From assembly GCF_902167145.1 (NCBI RefSeq), contig NC_050099.1:11670434-11734433 (forward strand): a DNA stretch of 64,000 nucleotides, given 5' to 3'. Made by a program: the position numbers and the translations under genes. Under the pieces are notes generated by a model that worked only from the letters and a program-made list of their open reading frames with translations, did not search any database and was not told where the DNA came from. This document shows, piece by piece, positions 23,186 to 34,200 of this stretch; within the stretch, counting starts at the first letter, position 1, and each line of letters opens with the position of its first letter. Source of the DNA: Zea mays (taxonomy: Eukaryota; Streptophyta; Magnoliopsida; Poales; Poaceae).

Positions 23186-25879
23186 TTAGTTCTTGACTTT
23201 AGGTACCCAAACTGTTTTGGGTCCTTTGGCATTAGATACAAGAACTTTGGGTACCCAAACACAAGTCTTGGAATCCTTGTGTTTGCCCCCAACAAATTTG
23301 GCAACTACTTTGCCGGATTTGCTAGTAAGCACATAAGATGCATCAAAAGTTTTAAATGAAATGGCATGATCATTTGATGCATTAGGAATTTTCTTCTTAG
23401 GCAACTTGGCAAGGGTTGGTTGCCTAGAGCTAGATGTCTCACCCTTATACATATAAGCATGATTAGGGCCAGAGTGAGACTTCCTAGAATGAATCTTCCT
23501 AATTTTGCTCTCAGGATAGCCGACAGGGTATAAAATGTAACCCTCGTTATCCTGAGGCATGGGAGCTTTGCCCTTAACAAAGTTAGACAAGTTCTTAGGA
23601 GGGGCATTAAGTTTGACATTGTCTCCCCTTTGGAAGCCAATGCCATCCTTGATGCCAGGGCGTCTCCCATTATAAAGCATGCTACGAGCAAATTTAAATT
23701 TCTCATTTTCTAAGTTGTGCTCGGCAATTTTAGCATCTAGTTTGGCTATATGATCATTTTGTTTTTTAATTAAGGCTAGGTGATCATGGATAGCATCAAT
23801 ATTAATATCTCTACATCTAGTGCAAATAGAAACATGCTCAACATTAGATGTAGAGGTTTTGCAAGATTTAAGCTCTACAACCTTAGCATGCAACATTTCA
23901 TTCTTAGTTCTAAGGTCGGAAATAGTAGCATTGCAAACATCAAAATTTTTAGCCTTAGCAATTAAATTTTCATTCTCTAATCTAAGGCTAGCAAGAGATG
24001 CATTCAATTCATCAATCTTAGCAAGCAAGTCAACGTTATCATTTCTAAGATTGGGAATTGAAACATTACAAACATGTGAATCAACCTTAGCATTTAAAAT
24101 GGCATTTTCATTTCTAAGGTTGTCAATCATCTCACGGCAAGTGCTTAGCTCACTAGACAATTTTTCACATTTTTCAACTTGTAGAGCGTAAGCATTTTTA
24201 ACCTTAACATGTTTCTTATTCTCCTTGATTAGGAAGTCCTCTTGGGAGTCCAAGAGATCATCCTTTTCATGGATGGCACTAATTAGTTCATTTAATTTTT
24301 CCTTTTGTTCCATGTTAAGGTTAGCAAAAAGAATGCGCAAGGTATCCTCCTCATTTTTATCATCATCCTCATCACTAGATGTTTCATATTTAGTGGAGGA
24401 CCTTGATTTTACCTTCTTTTTGCCGTCCTTGGCCATGAGACACTTGTGGCCGACGTTGGGGAAGAGAAGGCCTTTTGTGACGGCGATGTGGGCGGCGTCC
24501 TCGTCGTCGGAGGAGTCGCTTGAGCTTTCGTCGGAGTCCCACTCCCGACAAACATGGGCATCGCCGCCCTTCTTCTTGTAATACTTCTTCTTCTCCTTTC
24601 TTCTTCCCTTCTTGTCGTCGCCCCTGTCACTGTCACTAGACATAGGACATTTTGCAATAAAGTGACCGGGCTTACCACACTTGTAGCAAACCTTCTTGGA
24701 ACGAGGTTTGTAGTCCTTCCCCTTCCGTTGCTTGAGGATTTGCCTAAAGCTTTTGATGATTAGGGCCATCTCCTCATTGTCGAGCTTGGAGGCGTCAATT
24801 GGTTGTCTACTTGGTGTAGACTCCTCCTTCTTCTCCTCCGTTGCCTTGAATGCAACGGGTTGGGCTTCGGATGGGTCGCCAAGCTCGTTGATTTTCCTCG
24901 AGCCTTCTATCATGCACTCAAAACTTACAAAATGCCCGATAACTTCCTCGGGGGTCATTTTAGTATATCTAGGATTACCACGAATCAATTGAACTTGAGT
25001 GGGATTTAAAAAAATGAGAGATCTTAAAATAACATTTACCACTTCGTGGTCGTCCCACTTCTTGCTCCCGAGGTTGCGCACTTGGTTTACCAAAGTCTTG
25101 AGCCGGTTGTACATGTGTTGTGGCTCCTCCCCTTTGTTGAGCCGGAACCGACCGAGCTCCCCCTCGATCGTTTCCCGCTTGGTGATCTTGGTGAGCTCAT
25201 CTCCCTCGTGCGCGGTTTTGAGTACATCCCAAATCTCCTTGGCGTTCTTCAACCCTTGTACTTTGTTATACTCCTCTTTACTTAGAGAGGCGAGGAGTAT
25301 TGTTGTTGCTTGAGAGTTGAAGTGCTCGATTTGGGCCACCTCATCCTCATCATAGTCCTCATCCCCTACGGATGGTACCTGCGCGCCAAACTCAACAACA
25401 TCCCATATGCTTTTGTGGAGCGAGGTTAGATGAAATCGCATTAAATCGCTCCACCTAGCGTAATCTTCACCATCAAAAGTTGGTGGTTTGCCTAATGGGA
25501 CGGAAAGTAAAGGTGTATGTTTGGAAATGCGAGGGTAGCGTAGGGGGATCTTACTATACTTCTTTCGCTCTTGGCGCTTAGAAGTGACGGAGGGCGCATC
25601 GGAGTCGGAGGTAGAAGTTGATGAAGTGTCGGTCTCGTAGTAGACCACCTTCCTCATCCTCTTGTGCTTGTCGCCTTTCCGATGCGGCTTGTGGGAAGAA
25701 GATTTTTCCTTCTTCTCTTTGTGGTGAGAAGAAGATTTCTTCTCCTTCCCTTTGTTGGAGGAGCTCTTCTTCTTCTCCCTCCTTTTGGTGCGGGACTCTT
25801 CCGATGAAGTGCTCCCGTAGCTTGTAGTGGGCTTTTCGCCGGTCTCCATCTCCTTCTTGGCGTGATCTGCCGACATCAC
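23186..25879 (-). CDS. Element 3 gag (897 aa)
   Basis: Full-length gag with the basic N-terminus, UBN2-type domain, CYKCGKPGHFIAKC knuckle, Lys-rich YYKKKGG segment, coiled coil and VWVPK-type C-terminus. The protein looks like a mosaic. The first ~345 residues match Element 1 (HMYNRLK, SKKWDDHE, RYTKMTPEE). About 345-560 match Element 2 (QILKQRKGKDYKPRSK, CPMSSD, YETSSDEDD). The coiled coil matches Element 1 again (EKLSSELSTCREMIDNL), and a short later segment (IHDHLALIKKQNDH) matches Element 2. No frame break is present. Confidence 0.93.
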   Translation of the reverse strand: MMSADHAKKEMETGEKPTTSYGSTSSEESRTKRREKKKSSSNKGKEKKSSSHHKEKKEKSSSHKPHRKGDKHKRMRKVVYYETDTSSTSTSDSDAPSVTSKRQERKKYSKIPLRYPRISKHTPLLSVPLGKPPTFDGEDYARWSDLMRFHLTSLHKSIWDVVEFGAQVPSVGDEDYDEDEVAQIEHFNSQATTILLASLSKEEYNKVQGLKNAKEIWDVLKTAHEGDELTKITKRETIEGELGRFRLNKGEEPQHMYNRLKTLVNQVRNLGSKKWDDHEVVNVILRSLIFLNPTQVQLIRGNPRYTKMTPEEVIGHFVSFECMIEGSRKINELGDPSEAQPVAFKATEEKKEESTPSRQPIDASKLDNEEMALIIKSFRQILKQRKGKDYKPRSKKVCYKCGKPGHFIAKCPMSSDSDRGDDKKGRRKEKKKYYKKKGGDAHVCREWDSDESSSDSSDDEDAAHIAVTKGLLFPNVGHKCLMAKDGKKKVKSRSSTKYETSSDEDDDKNEEDTLRILFANLNMEQKEKLNELISAIHEKDDLLDSQEDFLIKENKKHVKVKNAYALQVEKCEKLSSELSTCREMIDNLRNENAILNAKVDSHVCNVSIPNLRNDNVDLLAKIDELNASLASLRLENENLIAKAKNFDVCNATISDLRTKNEMLHAKVVELKSCKTSTSNVEHVSICTRCRDINIDAIHDHLALIKKQNDHIAKLDAKIAEHNLENEKFKFARSMLYNGRRPGIKDGIGFQRGDNVKLNAPPKNLSNFVKGKAPMPQDNEGYILYPVGYPESKIRKIHSRKSHSGPNHAYMYKGETSSSRQPTLAKLPKKKIPNASNDHAISFKTFDASYVLTSKSGKVVAKFVGGKHKDSKTCVWVPKVLVSNAKGPKTVWVPKVKN

Positions 25880-25908
25880 TTCGAGCGGTTAGGCTCTAAT
25901 GAAGCACC

Positions 25909-25922
25909 GGGCTCTGATACCA
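25909..25922 (-). promoter_or_regulatory. Element 3 primer binding site
   Basis: TGGTATCAGAGCCC on the minus strand, two bases from the LTR, identical to the site of Elements 1 and 2. Confidence 0.9.
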
Positions 25923-25924
25923 AT

Positions 25925-27253
25925 TGATAGTCGCCTAGAGGGGGGGGGGGTGAATAGGGCGAAACTGAAATTTACAAATATAAACACAACTACAAGCCGG
26001 GGTTAGCGTTAGTAATAATAAACGAGTCCAAGAGAGAGGGCGCAAAACAAATCCCAAGCAAATAAGCAAGTGAGACACGGAGATTTGTTTTACCGAGGTT
26101 CGGTTCTTGCAAACCTACTCCCCGTTGAGGAGGCCACAAAGGCCGGGTCTCTTTCAACCCTTCCCTCTCTCAAACGGTCCCTTGGACCGAGTGAGCTTTC
26201 CTTCTTCTCAATCAACCGGGAACAAAACTTCCCCGCAAGGGCCACCACACAATCGGTGCCTCTTGCCTCGGTTACAATTGAGTGCTGATCACAAGAGCAA
26301 AAGAGAAAGAAAGAATGCGATCCAAGCGCAAGAGCTCAAAAGAACACGGCAAATCACTCTCTCTAGTCACTAGGGTTTTGTGTGGAATTGGAGAGGATTT
26401 GATCTCTTTGAATGTGTCTAGAATTGAATGCCTAGCTCTTGTAAGTGGTTGAGAAGTGGGAAAACTTGGATGCAATGAATGGTGGGGTGGTTGGGGTATT
26501 TATAGCCCCAACCACCAAACTTGACCGTTGGCTGGAGGCTTCTGCTCGATGGCGCACCGGACAGTCCGGTGCACACCGGACAGTCCGGTGCCCCTGCCAC
26601 GTCATCACTGCCGTTGGATTCTGACCGTTGGAGCTTCTGACTTGTGGGCCCGCCTGGGTGTCCGGTGCACACCGGACATGCACTGTTTGATGTCCGGTGC
26701 ACCGGTATGGGCGAGTCTGACGACTGCGCGCGCTGCGCGCGCATTTAATGCACCGCAGGGAGCCGTTGGCGCCGCAGGGAGCCGTTGTCCTGGAGTTGCA
26801 CCGGACAGTCCGGTGCACACCGGACAGTCCGGTGATTTATAGCGGACGAGCCGTTGGCTTTTCCCGAAGCTGGCGAGTTCCTGAGGCCGACCTCCTTTGG
26901 CGCACCGGACACTGTCCGGTGTACACCGGACAGTCCGGTGAATTTTAGCCGAGTCGCCCCTGGAATTCCCGAAGGTGAAGAGTTTGAGTCTGAGTCCCCT
27001 GGTGCACCGGACAGGTACTGTGCACTGTCCGGTGGCACACCGGACAGTCCGGTGCGCCAGACCAGAGGTGCCCTCGGTTGCCCCTTTGCTCATTTATTGA
27101 ATCCAACACTTGGTCTTTTTATTGGCTGAGTGTGAACCTTTTACACCTGTATAATCTATACACTTGGGCAAACTAGTTAGTCCAAAGATTTGTGTTGGGC
27201 AATTCAACCACCAAAATTATTTAGGAACTAGGTGTAAGCCTAATTCCCTTTCA
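25925..27253 (-). repeat. Element 3 5' LTR (1329 bp)
   Basis: Matches 17715-19042 apart from one extra G in the poly-G run at its left edge. Palindromes at 26556-27054. The TATA box lies inside the inverted repeat at about 26486-26516. Confidence 0.95.
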
Positions 27254-27258
27254 CCCCC
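27254..27258. repeat. Element 3 target site duplication, right (CCCCC)
   Basis: Second copy of the CCCCC at 17710-17714. Confidence 0.93.
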
Positions 27259-27974
27259 TCGATCGTTTCCCGCTTGGTGATCTTGGTGAGTTCATCACCT
27301 TCGTGCGCCGTCTTGAGAAGATCCCAAATCTCTTTGGCGTTCTTCAACCCTTGTACTTTGTTGTATTCTTCCTTGCTTAGAGAGGCAAGGAGGATGGTTG
27401 CGGCTTGGGAGTTGAAGTGCTCGATTTGGGCCACTTCGTCCGTGTCATAGTCCTCATCCCCTATTGATGGTACCTGTACACCATACTCAACAACATCCCA
27501 TATACTCTTGTGGAGAGAGGTTAGATGAAATCGCATTAAATTACTCCACATAGCATAATCTTCACCATTAAAAGTTGGTGGTTTACCTAATGGGACGGAA
27601 AGCAAAGGTGTATGTTTAGGAATGCGAGGGTAGTGTAGGGGGATCTTACTATACTTCTTGCGCTCTTGGCGCTTAGAAGTGACGGAGGGCGCATCGGAGT
27701 CGGAGGTCGATGTTGATGAAGTGTCGGTCTCGTAGTAGACCACTTTCCTCATCCTCTTGTGCTTGTCACCTTTCCGATGCGGCTTGTGGGAAGAAGATTT
27801 TTCCTTCTTCTCTTTGTGGTGAGAAGAAGATTTCTTCTCCTTCCCTTTGTTGGAGGAGCTCTTCTTCTTCTCCCTCCTTTTGGTGCGGGACTCTTCCGAT
27901 GAAGTGCTCCCGTAGCTTGTAGTGGGCTTTTCGCCGGTCTCCATCTCCTTCTTGGCGTGATCTCCCGACATCAC
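27259..27974 (-). pseudogene. Element 2 gag, N-terminal part
   Basis: It starts with MMSGDHAKKEMETGEKP like the gags of Elements 1 and 3, covers the basic tract and the first half of the UBN2-type domain, and is cut at KRETIEG by Element 3. Read as it stands, the frame ends a few codons inside the LTR (27240). See 15743-17714 for the other half. Confidence 0.9.
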
Positions 27975-28003
27975 TTCGAGCGGTTAGGCTCTAATGAAGC
28001 ACC

Positions 28004-28017
28004 GGGCTCTGATACCA
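28004..28017 (-). promoter_or_regulatory. Element 2 primer binding site
   Basis: TGGTATCAGAGCCC on the minus strand, two bases from the LTR at 28020. Confidence 0.9.
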
Positions 28018-28019
28018 AT

Positions 28020-29249
28020 TGATAGTCGCCTAGAGGGGGGGTGAATAGGGCGAAACTGAAAAATATAAACACAACTACAAGCCGGGTTAGTGTTAGAAAT
28101 ATAAACGAGTCCGAGAAAGAGGGTGCAAAACAAATCGTAATGAAATAAGGAGTGTGACACGCGGATTTGTTTTACCGAGGTTCGGTTTTCGCAAACCTAC
28201 TCCCCGTTGAGGAGGCCACAAAGGCCGGGTCTCTTTCAACCCTTCCCTCTCTCAAACGGTCCCTCGGACCGAGTGAGCTTTCTTTTCTCAATTACTTGGA
28301 ACACAAAGTTCCTACAAGGATCACCACAAGATTGGTGTCTCTTGCCTCAAATACAAGTGAGTTTTATCGCAATGAAGGAATCAAGAAAGCACGATTAAAA
28401 AGCCAAGCAACAAGAGCGACAAATGACACACGGACCACTTTCTCTCTCAAGCCACTAATCACTAATGATCTCTTTTCTCAATTGTGAAACTTGGAGAGAT
28501 GGAGGCTTTGAATGTGTCTTGGAATGGATTGCTAGCTCTTGTATTGAATGTTGAGGGTTGGAATGCTTGGATTAAGTGAATGGAGGTGGTTGGGGTTGTA
28601 TTTATAGCCACCAACCACTTCCTAGCCGTTGGGCCATTCTGCTGAGCGCGGACGGTCCGCCCTCCTGGTGCGGACGGTCCGCCCCTATAGATCAACGGCT
28701 GAAAATGCAACGGTCAGCAGTAACGGCTATAGCAACGGCTATATTGCATTTAATGCGTCGTCAGATGTCAGACAGAGCCAGTCGCGGACGGTCCGGTCGT
28801 GCACCCCGGACGGTCCGCGAGGCCCCCTATAATTCATTTCTCCGAACCCGTCACCTTCGGGTTTTTCGGTTTCTTACCGACCGGACGGTCCGCGCCTGAG
28901 GCCGGACGGTCCGCGCGAGGGCTCGGACGGTCTTTGCTTTTCCTCCGGACAGTCTGTAGTGGAAACTTGTGTTTTTTGCATTGGTTCTGTCCGAGGGTCA
29001 TCCTTGTGTCGCGGACGGTCCGCCGCAAGGGCCCGGACGGTCCGCGCTTGGCCTGTTTTTCCAAAAAGCTTCTCCTGTCCGGAATAATCTACGGTATTCC
29101 GGACAGTCGAATTAGTATAGTTGTAGATGAACCTTTGGCACCTGTAGAACATGTAATCTAGAGCGAACTAGTTAGTCCAATTTATTTGTGTTGGGCGATT
29201 CAACCACCAAAACTATTTAGGAACTAGGTGTAAGCCTAATTCCCTTTCA
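28020..29249 (-). repeat. Element 2 5' LTR (1230 bp)
   Basis: Partner of 10427-11656, with the same length and palindrome content. It ends TTTCA directly before GCACC. Confidence 0.95.
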
Positions 29250-29254
29250 GCACC
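29250..29254. repeat. Element 2 target site duplication, right (GCACC)
   Basis: Second copy of the GCACC at 10422-10426. Confidence 0.92.
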
Positions 29255-30300
29255 GCATGCGTGTCCCCCATGTCCTGGCACGTGTCCCACCAGTCCTCGA
29301 TCGTGCCAGTGACATGATCCTCTCTGCCACATCATCGTGTCGGTGCGTGTCCCAGGTGTCGGTCACCACGGTTAGTCACCTAGATGCTTCGATCCCTCGG
29401 TCAAATCCCAGCGCTCGTCTTTCGCTGCTCCCGATACATCTGCACGAACCTGCATGGCCTTCACCTTTGCTGCCAACCATAGTCCCTATGCTCCACACTA
29501 GCACACCACAAACCAAGAGACATGGTTGTGCAACATATAACTCATGCCCTGGTTAGTCCACATTACTCAACCCAAGACACTACCCGCTGATAATCACTCA
29601 TCATCAACCCAAACCATATGGGACAAGTCAACCTTCTGTTTGTAATCTCCCCCTTGATGAGTTCATTGTCAATACCACCATAGAACATATATCAGCAAAA
29701 GAAGGAAGAAAAATAGAAGCTCACTTAGATGACCAAAAGCCAAACAAAATCCAAAGCAGGTCATCCAGAGTGAGGAAAGCTTGGTCCCCAAAGAAATAGG
29801 CAACGACTCAACACAACCAAGTGAGAAAAATGGCTAGTCTTCAACAAGAGGTAGAAGAGGGGACCAACACTACTAGCCAACAGACAAAGCTAAATCGAAG
29901 CACAAAAGCTGAAATCAAAGGTAGTTCCTCTAGAAAGAGGCCTCAACACAACTAGCAAAAGCTCCCCATGACTCAGAAACTCCCCCTGACAAAACATCTC
30001 TCCCTGAAGCACAACTTAAAAACCTAATAGAAGGTCAGTCATCCTCGACAAAAATAGTGTAAACAAGACGAACTCCCCAAATTCTTCCCCAATTGCACAT
30101 CTCCAAGATTTACCCCAAAGGACCCAAAATCACAATTCTTCTTAAAGCTTCTCCCCAATTACTTTTCTTGTACTTCTCCCCTTGTTGACAAGTGCACCCA
30201 GCAAGCGTCAAAACATGGTAAAAAGAGAAAGAAGCCAACTCCCCCTTGGAGAATGCAAGGATCAAAAGGAGAATGTAGAAAATGTTGAGGACGCACGAGC
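29255..30300 (-). mobile_element. Probable old Copia 3' end that hosted Element 2
   Basis: On the minus strand a purine tract AAGGGGGAGATT lies at about 29644-29655. Upstream of it (to about 30250) there are several more GGGGAG tracts, as in Sirevirus 3' internal regions. Downstream of it, 29640-29255 joins to 10421-9780 across Element 2 and contains a TATA-like box at 10144-10153. This fits an old LTR plus leader. No LTR pair or pol could be found, so the family and ends are open. Confidence 0.4.
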
Positions 30301-31259
30301 TTCAGGAGTATAGCAATCATAGTGTACTATGGTATCCACCATAATGGCAAGAGTAGAGTAGGTTGTGTTGACCAAGTCAAGACTATGGTTGATCAATTAA
30401 AGTAGATGCACTAGAGAACTTGGTGATTGGGTAGTGGAGGATTGGCGGTGGCACACATTGAGATCATGGAGAGAGCATTTTGGATACGCTACTCACAAGG
30501 GGTTTGGTGCTTTAGGCATCAAAACTACTAGACATGCAGTTTCTTGAGATTGGACTTCAAAACTAGTTGTTGTTCTGGTGGGAATGGATGGAGGCACATA
30601 ACATCATCCTAAAGCTTGCATCAAGGCAAAACAAAGTCGTGAAGAACGTGTGGCCGTCAAATGAGAATTCCTTAAGTTGGACCATTTTGCCCCTGGGTTA
30701 AGTGGTTCAACCAAAATACCTATAAATAAGATAGAAGGATACCACAACCGGCCATCTCTCTAGTGATACAATTTTCAACACTCTTTTTAAGTTTCTTCTC
30801 CTAGACTATTGCAATAGCTCTATAAGTGATTTAGCCTTTGATTTATCTTTCATCTATTTAAAAAATCTTGTAGACTTGATCTAACTGGGAAAGGAGGTCC
30901 TTACCACCTTTTTTCTTGGTAGAGTAAAGATCCAAGTTCGAGTTCTTGTATTAATTTTATTCTCCTAATTTCTTCCCTCTTAGTATTTTTGTTTGTTTTC
31001 TTGGATTTGAGCTTTTGTGGTACTTTTGGTCGATTTAGCTGGTGCAAGTATGTGTGAAATCATTTCTACCAAGTGCTTTTATATGATTTTACATGAGTAT
31101 CAACTTTAGACCAATTTTGTTCTTAGGAGAAAACCTCATTCTTGTCCCGTTCTTCTTCAATTCCTAGTGTTTGACTTCTTTTTAGGCAATGATCACCTAG
31201 AAATAGCCACCTAACTTTCTTGTGACCCTCTCTAAAGCTTAGTCAAAGTTAGTTTTGGT
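30301..31259. other. Intergenic debris with a plus-strand TATA-like site
   Basis: No gene is supported. CCTATAAATAAG at about 30718-30729 on the plus strand, followed by a pyrimidine-rich leader-like stretch, resembles a Copia LTR promoter. No partner LTR or internal gene is visible. Confidence 0.3.
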
Positions 31260-31329
31260 TTGGCCAAGAACTGTTTGAATTTGGACCTAGACATACAGTT
31301 TTTGTGGGAATCGGACAAGAGCGTCGACT

Positions 31330-31540
31330 ACATGCATCAGACAATCCAATGGTGGGGTTTTTGGCGCGGTGTAGTTTGGGTTTTCACGTGCGCTATAGAG
31401 GAGCATCAAACTGTACGATGGTCACTCGTGGACTATTCGACAGGCATCAAACCATGTGAATGATGCACGAGTCCTATCCAACAAGCTCAAATCATAGGCA
31501 TTAGATAGTCCGATGCCTACCATCAGACTGTCTGATGGTC
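31330..31540. repeat. Palindromes of the type CATCAGACTGTCTGATG (decayed Sirevirus-like LTR)
   Basis: Four copies are seen: 31335-31354, 31404-31421, 31497-31517 and 31521-31538. They correspond to CACCGGACTGTCCGGTG with C-to-T or G-to-A changes, most at CG or CHG sites. The spacing and AT-rich surroundings suggest part of an old LTR, but the ends are not visible. Confidence 0.5.
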
Positions 31541-33064
31541 TATTTCCAACAAGTTTTTGCTTTGTGTTTTCTTGCATTTATTGTTCCATTTTCATGCCAT
31601 TTTTTCTATTAGATTGTTGTTGCTCCAAGGAACATTCACTAGCTAACTTGTGAGTTTCTAGTTGGTCTCTTGCCTCTTGGTGATAGAGGTGGAGAGTGCC
31701 ATTGTGGTTTTCATCTATGTTGTATTTTTTATAGAGTTTGAGTGTTTCATTATGTTTTCCCAATTGAAAATTGACTTTTAATCATCTCTTTGCTGATCTT
31801 TGATTTTCTAGGGTTGCTTGGGACAACAACTAAGTTGTTGAAAGGAAATTTTGACTCACATCCATCTTTTTTTTGTCCCCTTCCTCGGTTCATCAATAGA
31901 AGAATTTCTTTAGTTGGTACAAGTCTTTTTAGGAAACTCACTTGGAAATTATGATGAAAAAGCAACATAGCCAAAAAAAGTTTGAATAGGAAACATGTTT
32001 GTTTCAGTATGTGCTTATGGATAAAATGGAAAACAAAGAAAACCCCCAAATCCTCTCTAGATATTAGTTGGAGAACCCCCAAATCCTATCTAAATATTAG
32101 TTGGATATATAGTGGCAATTTGAGTTGAAGTGTTTGAAATTGGTGTCATTCCCTTGTTCAAACACCAATAATGGTCATACTACACATCACCCCTTCTCGT
32201 CCGTTTTTTCTTTGACAGAGGACCCTTTGTTTCTGTTTCTAGAAAATTGTAATTTATTAAATAATGTCCAAACGTTATTTTAGCCCTACTACGATACTGT
32301 CCATTTTTTTGATATGGTCTTGCTTTAGGACAAAGTTAGATGACTCACCACATGATTGGTTGCCTGGGTAACCGACGCATGGCTCACATGAGCCTGGTCT
32401 GCTGCGCAAACACAACTTCCCCGTGTTTCCGCGCGTACAACCGGAAGGGTTTGGTTTGGTCTATGCTGCACACGCACATGCAGGCGTGGCCATCCTCATG
32501 CAGGCATCCAATAAGGCGTTGTGGAGCAGTCAATGCACATGCAAAGTCAGGTTGCCGAGGAGCATGCAACCAATTATAGGGGCAGAGCTAGGGACATTTA
32601 TTGGTGTCATCTGATACCGATGAATTTTGTAAAAAAAAACCAATAGAGAAACATTATGATATACTGCTTTATAGTGTAGATAATCCTATATCTCTAGTGG
32701 TGATGACACCGGTGACGTTATTTATAAAGTTGACATTGATTTGGAAGTTGCTTTATTTTAGGGGTCTGAATCTTTATAAATCTTTAGACAACAATCTAGC
32801 ACAACTAACTGATACAATTAAACTCACTCAGAGACAACTGACATTTTTTTTCTATAGCTAAACAATGACAAAATTGCATGGTGGCTAAATGAAAACAGAG
32901 ACTTGGATTATAGGGGAAACTGAAGAGGCACAAATGTAAAGAGTTATTGTTGGCTACCATTCCAAGTTGCCCAACTTTTCTGACTATGCATGATCCTACG
33001 TACCCACAAATGGTGTAGTACATACACTGCTAGCTAGTATACATCCTAAGCCGCGCAGTTATAA

Positions 33065-33068
<4 letters not shown>
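31541..33068. other. No gene seen
   Basis: AT-rich sequence with only short ORFs and no recognisable domain. A 30-base direct repeat, CCCCCAAATCCT followed by AGATATTAGTTGGA, occurs near 32045 and 32080. Confidence 0.4.

Positions 33069-33137
<69 letters not shown>
33069..33137. repeat. (GA)n microsatellite
   Basis: An uninterrupted run of about 34 GA units. Confidence 0.98.
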
Positions 33138-33142
<5 letters not shown>

Positions 33143-33454
33143 TAAATAAAAGAACCGCTTTTGGACGACAGTGGATCCTGTTCCCACGTATAAAGGTTTT
33201 TTCGCTTCATTTAAAACCAACAATCGGTCGATGTTCTATACACGTACATTAGCTTGTGCTCACTCTCCCACTGGAAATTGATTAACAAACAGCCAGCTTG
33301 ATCAATAATGGTGCATGGATCAAGAAGCTCACAAATGCAAGCAATCAGGACCTCACAGTCACAGCATTTTCTAAACACCGCACACCGTCTGAGTTCAGGC
33401 ATACTAGAACCTCCGATAATGCTCACAAATGGCTAGCTTGTGCGACGTGTGCCA

Positions 33455-33680
33455 GGGCCATGATTGGCGCCCAATGCAACCATACAGGCCCGCCCTGCAC
33501 CCGTGGACCGTGGTGGTCTCCCATTGCAAGTTGAAGTTCACAACAGCACTACACATGCTGTACCGGATGCACGCTCGATCCCTCTGCATGCATGGCTTCC
33601 ACGTACGCCAGGGCTACGATTATAAGAGGGAATCGACGACTATATAGGGTTAGGCGCAGCAGGGGCTAATAGTGTATTTG
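33455..33680 (+). repeat. Dispersed direct repeat, copy 1
   Basis: Shares ATGATTGGCGCCC, GTGGTGGTCTCCCATTGCAA, TGTACCGGATGCACGC, GCTTCCAC and GACTATATAGGGT in the same order with 38645-38850. Neither copy encodes a recognisable protein. It could be part of a transposon or a promoter region duplicated with local DNA. Confidence 0.6.
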
Positions 33681-33902
33681 GTTGGCTGCATTGCATCTCC
33701 TCGGTTCTAGCCGGATCTGAGTGGATCCGTATAGTCTGTTTTTTTTTTTTTTTTGTGATGAATCCACACACGGTTCATCAAGCTGTTTGTTGTTTGATGC
33801 GGATGCTGTCACCGCTGTCATTAACATATATAATGTGATGGCAGCAGTATTCCAATAGCGTTGAAGAGTATTTGAAAGCAATTGAGGGAGATTTTTACTT
33901 AT

Positions 33903-34200
33903 ACACTAGTACAAGATCTAGCTTCTATCCTGGTTGGAAAACCGACCTCGTCAGTGTTGGTTTTCCAGTTAGGGCTGCCGATCCGAGACTAAATTAAAGA
34001 CACCTCGCTCTTTAGTTCTAGATCAGTAAACAGGGATTAAAGAGGATCTTACCAATCGAGACTAAATGGGTCATGTGATGTGATAGACACCTTTAGGTCC
34101 GGCTCTTTTATGTTTTTTTCATTTAATTATTTTTCCTTTCAATCTTAGTTTATCTGTTGATTGAAGTGCTCTTATTTTGGCGCTCTTGCGATTTTGGTGT
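33903..34200. mobile_element. Possible CACTA or related non-autonomous remnant
   Basis: Starts CACTAGTACAAGA and continues with degenerate copies of the CTTTAGTCCCGGTTGG-type sequence often seen in grass non-autonomous CACTA elements. No opposite terminus was found, so this is tentative. Confidence 0.25.

Larger units (their letters stand above)
17715..27253 (-). mobile_element. Element 3: complete Sirevirus-type Copia element (9539 bp)
   Basis: Complete minus-strand element inserted in the gag of Element 2. LTRs are 1328 bp (17715-19042) and 1329 bp (25925-27253). The one length difference is an extra G in the poly-G run near the LTR edge. I saw no other difference, which implies a very recent insertion. 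Primer site, gag, pol and purine tract are all intact. It is the most likely active copy in the window. Confidence 0.97.
10427..29249 (-). mobile_element. Element 2: Sirevirus-type Copia element, split by Element 3
   Basis: Minus-strand element with two LTRs of 1230 bp each (10427-11656 and 28020-29249) and a GCACC target duplication. Subtracting the nested Element 3 and its duplicated CCCCC leaves about 9.28 kb. Pol is intact. Gag is broken only by the nested insertion. The LTRs have equal length and no difference that I noticed, so Element 2 is recent, and Element 3 is more recent still. Its LTR shares its ends with Elements 1 and 3 but has a different palindromic centre. Confidence 0.95.
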
